A DNA stretch of 64,000 nucleotides, from the NCBI GenBank assembly GCA_023213395.1, contig CM041465.1:41175741-41239740 (forward strand), in the 5' to 3' direction. Each line of letters begins with the position of its first letter. Position 1 is the first letter of the stretch. Under the pieces are notes generated by a model that was not told where the DNA came from, did no database searches, and saw only the letters and a list, made by a program, of their open reading frames with translations. This DNA is from Cycas panzhihuaensis. Taxonomy: Eukaryota > Cycadophyta. This document shows positions 58,827-64,000 of the stretch, piece after piece. A program made the position numbers and the translations under genes.

Positions 58827-59876
58827 TGATCCCAAAAGAGCTTAGTTGGTGAAGAAGTCAATTATCAACCTTTTCTCCTTGAGATCTTGGGAGTTAGTGT
58901 AGAAATCTCAATAACATCAAAATAAAAATAAGCCCACGAAAGGAAATTCTACACTAAATCATTTATTCTTGACATTGATCTAAAAATATGAGGAGTAGTA
59001 CTTTTATTAAACTATGAAAATCTCCATTTAATGGTAGAGAAATCAATTAGCAAAAGAATGGTAAAATTATAAGGAATAAATGATATAATTATACCATAAG
59101 GGGGACTCCAACCCTCCAAAATGCTTCTCCAAGGATGTTTCCCAAGTCAAGTCTCCAAGAACCACCTCTCCAACCCATAATAGGGCTCAATTTATAGAAA
59201 GAAACCAAAATTGCATGTTTAACAAGTGGCAATCATGCAAGTATAACCACTAACCACCAGAATGCATGTTGTCCAAGTGGCCTTCATGCAATTCTTAAAA
59301 AGTTATAGCTTGTAACTAATTTTATATGACTCCAATTTGGCTTAAATTTGGTACATATATAATAACACATGTCTACTCAACTTCCTCAAAATTTTAGCTC
59401 ATTTGGATGTCATTTGACTGCATTTTTATTCATTTAATTATAATATGTATTTACTATTTTTCTGTTGTCTAAGTGGCCTTCATGTAATTCTTAAAAGTTG
59501 TGGCTTGTAACTGACCTTAACTAACTCCAATTTAGCTCAAATTTTGTACAAATATAGAAACAATGTCTTCTCTACTTCCTCAAAATTTTAGCTCATTTGG
59601 ATGTCATTTGGCCATATTTTCATTCTTTTAATGATAATATATATTTGCTATTTTTTTCTGCTAGTTGTGGGATTAATTTTATGCAAAACAAGACTTGAAC
59701 TCCAATCAAATGATATTTTCTGAACCCCACCTTTTGTCACATCTAGTGGGATGTGTCTTCTACCTTTACATAAAATTTCATATAATTTTGATATCATTTG
59801 GCCATATCTCTTTTAGCTATGCCAATGCCTAGCATTTTTCACATCCTGTAAACATATGGTAGATCCTCCTGGATCA
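58827..59876 (-). repeat. Gypsy E 5' LTR
   Basis: 1,050 bases, partner of 53,154-54,190. It has the same internal duplication of about 195 bases (units at about 59,272 and 59,466). Its outer end reads GGATCA followed by the ATCAC duplication. Differences from the 3' LTR are more numerous than between the B LTRs, judged by eye. Confidence 0.93.
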
Positions 59877-60991
59877 ATCACTTCTATTCTTGCATCACCC
59901 AATTGACTAATAGATAATAGGCTTATAGCCAAACCATGAATATGACTCACATTAGGAATAGTTTTAACCCTTCTATCCCCAAATCAAACCTTCACCCTTC
60001 CATGACCCATAATTTTATATAGGTAATGATTCCCAATAAATACCTCACCTCCATCAATCCTTGTGTATTCATAAAACTAGTCCCTATGGGAAGTAACATG
60101 AAGTGAAGCACTAGAGTCAATTAACCAAGACTCAACATTTGACAACTTACCTAAGGTTGTCAAATAAGCATTGTCATCAGCTTCATTGAAGGCTTTTGTT
60201 ACCGTGGAAGAAGTAGCTTCAAGTGATTTTCCCTTGTCTACCTTGACTCAACACTAGCTCTTCATATGGCTAGCCTTCCCACATCTCTAGCATACCAAAG
60301 GTCCTCTGCCTGGAGATTTAGATTTTTCTCTGGATTTTGGCCATCTATTCCTAGGTATTTATTGGTTATAATCCATTGTTTGACCTCTCAATGCTAATTC
60401 TTCTTTTAAATAATCCTAAGAAGATTTTTACCTTGTCTTTTATGATAGTAGAGCAACAACAATATCATTAAATTTTAGGGTGGTAGTAACTGTGCTGCTA
60501 ATCGTCATCACAAGATTATCTCAGGAATCAAGAAGCAAATATAATAGGGTAATACACTTGTCTTCTTTAGACATTATTATCCCAACTAAAACAAGTTGGC
60601 TTACCATGGTGTTAAATATAGTGAGATGATCTGCAACTGCATCTCCATTACTTATCCTGAGTGAATACAACTTTTTCTAAAGAAATAACTTAAAAACCAA
60701 GGACTTTGTTTGATATAAAGCCTCTAACTTTCTCCACAGATCTTTGTCCATAGGCTCTATGGCAACATTTAATAATACCATGTATGAAAGGCATAACCTT
60801 ATCAAACTTATTGCCTTTCTATTGAACTTATTCTAGTCTTCATCACCCATAGTCGCAGACTTTGTTCCTACTACATCGATCCACTAATCCTTCTTAATGA
60901 GGATATTTTCCATATTTAGCTTCCACAGCTCAAAGTTCTAGCCATTGAACTTTTCAATCTCTATCTTTATAGTGCTTTCCATGATCTTCAT
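59877..60991 (-). pseudogene. Copia D gag, zinc knuckle and protease
   Basis: Minus strand from an ATG at 60,991. Gag is the copia gag-polypeptide type: W-K-L-N-M-E-N-I-L-I, L-I-R-L-C-L-S, D-L-W-R-K-L-E-A-L-Y and L-Y-S-L-R-I. A CCHC knuckle follows (about 60,297-60,255) with Trp and Gln codons turned into stops around the cysteines. The protease start is W-L-I-D-S-S (Ser where Gly is expected) near 60,130. It ends at the gypsy E junction in the segment L-L-S-I-S-Q-L-G-D. The pattern is that of TNT1-94-like (Tork) elements. Confidence 0.85.
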
Positions 60992-61054
60992 ACTCAAGTT
61001 CACCACATAAGGCTCCCACTTATCAAATGGCTTCCCATAGAACTAAAACCCTTA

Positions 61055-61066
61055 GCTCTGATACCA
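61055..61066 (-). other. Copia D primer-binding site
   Basis: On the minus strand TGGTATCAGAGC, two bases after the LTR end. Intact. Confidence 0.92.
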
Positions 61067-61068
61067 AA

Positions 61069-61563
61069 TGAAGAGAAAATATAATTGTAGAAGTAATGTA
61101 ATAATAGAACTCTAAACCATACAAAGAACAAATAATAGAAATAAATTAAGCACTCAACAAAGAACACCAAGAGATTCAAGTCTAAGCATAAACCTTTTAT
61201 TAATCTAAACAATAGCTAAATAATTATAGAGATGAATGAACCCTAACTCTTCTCCTCAACTCATCCATAACTATATCATTATACATGTGCCATTACATAA
61301 GAATATATAGACATAATATTATAAGATACTACCTTGTAGTTTTACAATACAATGGGCATAAACCATGGGCCAACAAAAGACCCCCATAAGACATCTAAAA
61401 AATTTTCTTGAGGGCTCCCACCTCCGAACCCTTACCTAGGGGGTCATTAGCCCCCTAGACCCCCAATCGGGAGCCTTATAATGGGCCCTCAGACCCCACA
61501 AAGGGGCTCGAGTGTAATGACTATACCCATGTAACACTTGCAAAGTGTTTAACATATCTAATA
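61069..61563 (-). repeat. Copia D 5' LTR
   Basis: 495 bases, partner of 42,717-43,211. Element orientation TATTAGATATG to CTCTTCA. The palindrome seen in the left LTR is degraded here (GGGGGTC-ATT-AGCCCCC, around 61,439-61,455). The ORF at 61,212-61,000 is LTR plus leader sequence. Confidence 0.9.
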
Positions 61564-63243
61564 GGATGATCGATAGAGCAAAGTAAGTGTAGGTATATTT
61601 ATATCCCTTTTAATCTTCATTTGATTTATATTTAAGATGTTGAGATGGATATATGCTTGTACATATGCCCATTGGTTTGTTCATATCTCATCTTGCATAC
61701 TAATGATGATTAAGATATAAGTCCACAACTCTAACATCCACCTGTTGGTCCTTCTAGGTTGGATAAAAAGCCTCTTTTTAATCCTATATCTCACTTCCCC
61801 CTTCATTGTTGCTTAATTTTTAGCTTTTTAGACCTAATTTCACCTTCCTACCATCTATTTTAATTAATAAAAGCTTTAGGAATTTATTTCTTATTAATTT
61901 ATTTTATTCTATGAAGGTTTTACTAGTCAAAATAAACTCTATTTCTATACCACAGTGTTTTCTATATACATTCACGAGACTGCAAATTTATTTATGGTAC
62001 TATAGATATATCTATGGTACCATAAATATATCTATATTATGACTATCCTCAACCTAGATTCAAGTCTAATAGTAATTGTTTATTGTTAATTGCTTGTTTA
62101 TCAAACTTGACATATAATACCCACCCTAGATTAGGTTGTATCTCCTTTGAGAGGCTGAATAAGCCTCAATCAACTCAAGTTTTGCTTGTTTCTATGCTTG
62201 TTTTGCTTATTTCTATGCTTAGTCCCTCAAACCATGAGTAAGTCTCATGGTTTTAGAGGTGGTGGATTTTCCTATATTGTGGGATAAAAACCACCATCTC
62301 CTTGCCTCATTGTTCTCTATAATTCCCCCCATTTTCTAAAGGGAAAGGAGATAGTTTGGAGATATAAAGAAGTATGTCATTATACTACCAGATTTCTATT
62401 AGACACAAGGAATTTGGGAGTAAGCATCAAGTTACACTTTGAGAAAGCATAAGGAAACCTTGACAAACTATTGAGGAGGCTTGAGGAAGTAGGTTGTAGT
62501 AACCATTTGCCTCATCCCTTCAAAGATATAGGTACATCCCTCCTCCCTTTATTTAGGTGTGATTTTCCTCTCTTCATCTTCATCTTTTTTCATGCTACAT
62601 ATATGATTGTTTGTGATTATTTACTTGTAATTCATTTAGAGTCTATTTTCTTCTATTTCATCAAGTGTGTTCCCCTTCTTTCCTTATTTCTTATTGTTGA
62701 TTGGCTACTTCCAACAAGCTATAAGATTTTTAGGAGGTTTCCTAAGTACATCTTAGAAAACCATTTATATTCAAGGGATGGTTGCCATCTTGAGGCACCT
62801 CTCTTCCCATCATATTATATTTGCATCAATGTGTAGTTTTAAAATCTTTTGTTAGCAAAGTTTTTTAATCCTATTTCATGAGTTGGATATAAGGTTAAAA
62901 TATTGGTAATTATTTCATAGCTAGCTATCTTCGATTAGGGACTAACTTGTATACAAGAGAAGAAGATATAAGTTTGAAGGTCATTGATCAAGTGCACTCA
63001 CTTGAAAGGAGTTGCAATCATACCCAACATTAACTATGTCTTAAGAAGATAGGTTAGAAATTTATTTGGTTGTAATTTCCTTTATATTTTATGATTTATC
63101 ACTCTTTTTTTGTCATAGGAAACATTCGGCAAGTAGAAACCTTATCAAATTTTTCTCATGGGTGGGTAAGTATTAGCCCACTTTCCTTGCACTTCATGTA
63201 GAGTGTTACAAACTCATAGGCACAAGGATATGTATCTTCAACT
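61564..63243 (+). repeat. T5 LTR, right part after copia D
   Basis: It starts with the GGATG duplication, then aligns base by base with 16,030-17,690 of the T3 LTR, including the GTACCAT motif block (61,975-62,040). The match stops abruptly at about 63,243. The ORF at 62,471-62,836 is LTR sequence. T5 therefore lacks its final 850 bases or so, replaced by the next element. Confidence 0.75.
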
Positions 63244-63540
63244 CTTAAGAGCCCAACCCTTATCTCTCTTCTTCTTAAATCTTATATTTCTATTCTTGTA
63301 ATTATCCCACATTCATAAGTCTAAGAGTTGGGCAATCTTAATAGCCCTATTTATATGTTTGTAATGTAGGAGTGAGAATCATTTGGAAATATTGTGATCT
63401 TATGTATTGGAGGTGGCCCCCTTGAAGAGGCCTATTAATACATATGATTATGGATTATTTTATACTCTTATATATAATTTTGGCTCTTATGTTACCATAT
63501 GCAATCGGATTTCTCTCTTTTGATTTAAGTTTATTTTAAT
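63244..63540 (+). repeat. Possible 5' LTR of a further retroelement
   Basis: New sequence begins where the T5 match ends and continues to a primer-site-like word at 63,541. A length near 300 bases would suit a copia LTR. A TG start and CA end cannot be seen cleanly, so the edges are approximate. No second LTR is in the window. Confidence 0.4.
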
Positions 63541-63552
63541 TAGTATCAGAGC
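63541..63552 (+). other. Probable primer-binding site, edge element
   Basis: TAGTATCAGAGC differs from the initiator-Met site by one G-to-A. It is followed by ATTGATTTGGGAGG, as often seen after such sites. Confidence 0.6.
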
Positions 63553-64000
63553 ATTGATTTGGGAGGTGCCATTAAGGGTTTTTAGAGGGTGAATTTGAGA
63601 CGAAATTACTCACCCTATAAATTTTGAGTGGGCCGCACTATAGATTTTAGGGTGAAAGTATGAAAATTATAATAAAATTAATTTTGGCCTACTTTTCTAT
63701 CATTGTATTTTTAGGATAGATCTATAACCTCAACTTTAAAGAGCTATAACTTTGGCTACAGGTATCTAAATGACCTTAATTTTTTTTTAATTCTGTGTGT
63801 TTTTTAATTTACTTTCTAATAGAAGTGGTTTTGAGTTGATATAAGTTCATAGTAAAATGTTATTGACATTTTTCCAATAGGTACTATTATAGTCCCTAGA
63901 ACCCCTAACAATGAATTTCTTAAAAGTGTTATAACTTTTGATCTAGATATTAGAATTCAATTTCATCTAAACTATTGAAATTGTATTTTAGAGGGCATAA
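63553..64000 (+). other. Leader of edge element, no gene seen
   Basis: AT-rich sequence with no open frame. It is presumably the untranslated leader or decayed gag of the element whose LTR precedes it. Confidence 0.35.

Noticed and set aside
58494-58829. Plus-strand ORF of 111 residues
   Set aside because: Mirror of the acidic gag segment and primer site of gypsy E on the opposite strand.

Overview
This window is plant nuclear DNA made almost entirely of LTR retrotransposons in various states of decay. I see no convincing host gene, tRNA, rRNA or CRISPR array. The plant origin is inferred from four things: initiator-Met primer-binding sites (TGGTATCAGAGC); Ty1/copia and Ty3/gypsy polyproteins of plant type; a Tat/Ogre-like gypsy family with multi-kilobase LTRs; and in-frame stops that look mainly like C-to-T or G-to-A changes, as expected for silenced, methylated repeats. 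The species cannot be determined from the sequence. The insertion density suggests heterochromatin or an intergenic desert.

Layout. (1) 1-3,233: minus-strand Tat-like element T1 (gag start, primer site, 2.5 kb LTR), much richer in CpG than everything else. (2) 3,246-4,300: decayed copia fragment K1. (3) 4,330-15,790: plus-strand Tat-like element T2, with gag and protease relics, a tandem-repeat 3' region and a 3' LTR at 13,205-15,790. It also carries a minus-strand coding relic, a minus-strand LTR fragment and a (CA)(AT) microsatellite. (4) 16,010-22,478: plus-strand Tat-like element T3 (5' LTR, primer site, gag, protease), broken by the next element. (5) 22,479-28,746: chromovirus-like gypsy copy A (plus), with its 3' LTR truncated. 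(6) 28,747-30,577: unassigned LTR-like sequence. (7) 30,578-35,807: Ty1/copia element H (plus), without a recognisable 5' LTR. (8) 35,808-41,652: minus-strand Tat-like element T4. (9) 41,653-42,640: copia 3' fragment K2. (10) 42,684-63,243: a Tat-like LTR (T5) containing a nest.

The nest is the clearest structure. Copia element D (minus, 42,717-61,563, TSD GGATG) sits 33 bases into T5. D is split by gypsy B (plus, 44,618-51,652, TSD GGAAT) in its reverse-transcriptase region. It is split again by gypsy E (minus, 53,154-59,876, TSD ATCAC) between protease and integrase. All three target-site duplications are readable, and the D reading frame resumes across both internal junctions, so the order is T5, then D, then B and E. 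(11) 63,244-64,000: the start of another LTR element, running out of the window.

Functionally the window records successive transposition waves. The Tat-like and small copia fragments look oldest, D is intermediate, and A, B and E are the most recent. A and B belong to one family, and E to a related family of the same clade. All keep recognisable capsid, zinc knuckle, protease, reverse transcriptase, RNase H and integrase segments, plus a conserved tail after the integrase. None is coding-competent. I found no new cellular system. The points worth a second look are structural: LTR-internal arrays, stop sites shared between copies, and conserved but unrecognised pieces of the Tat-like family.
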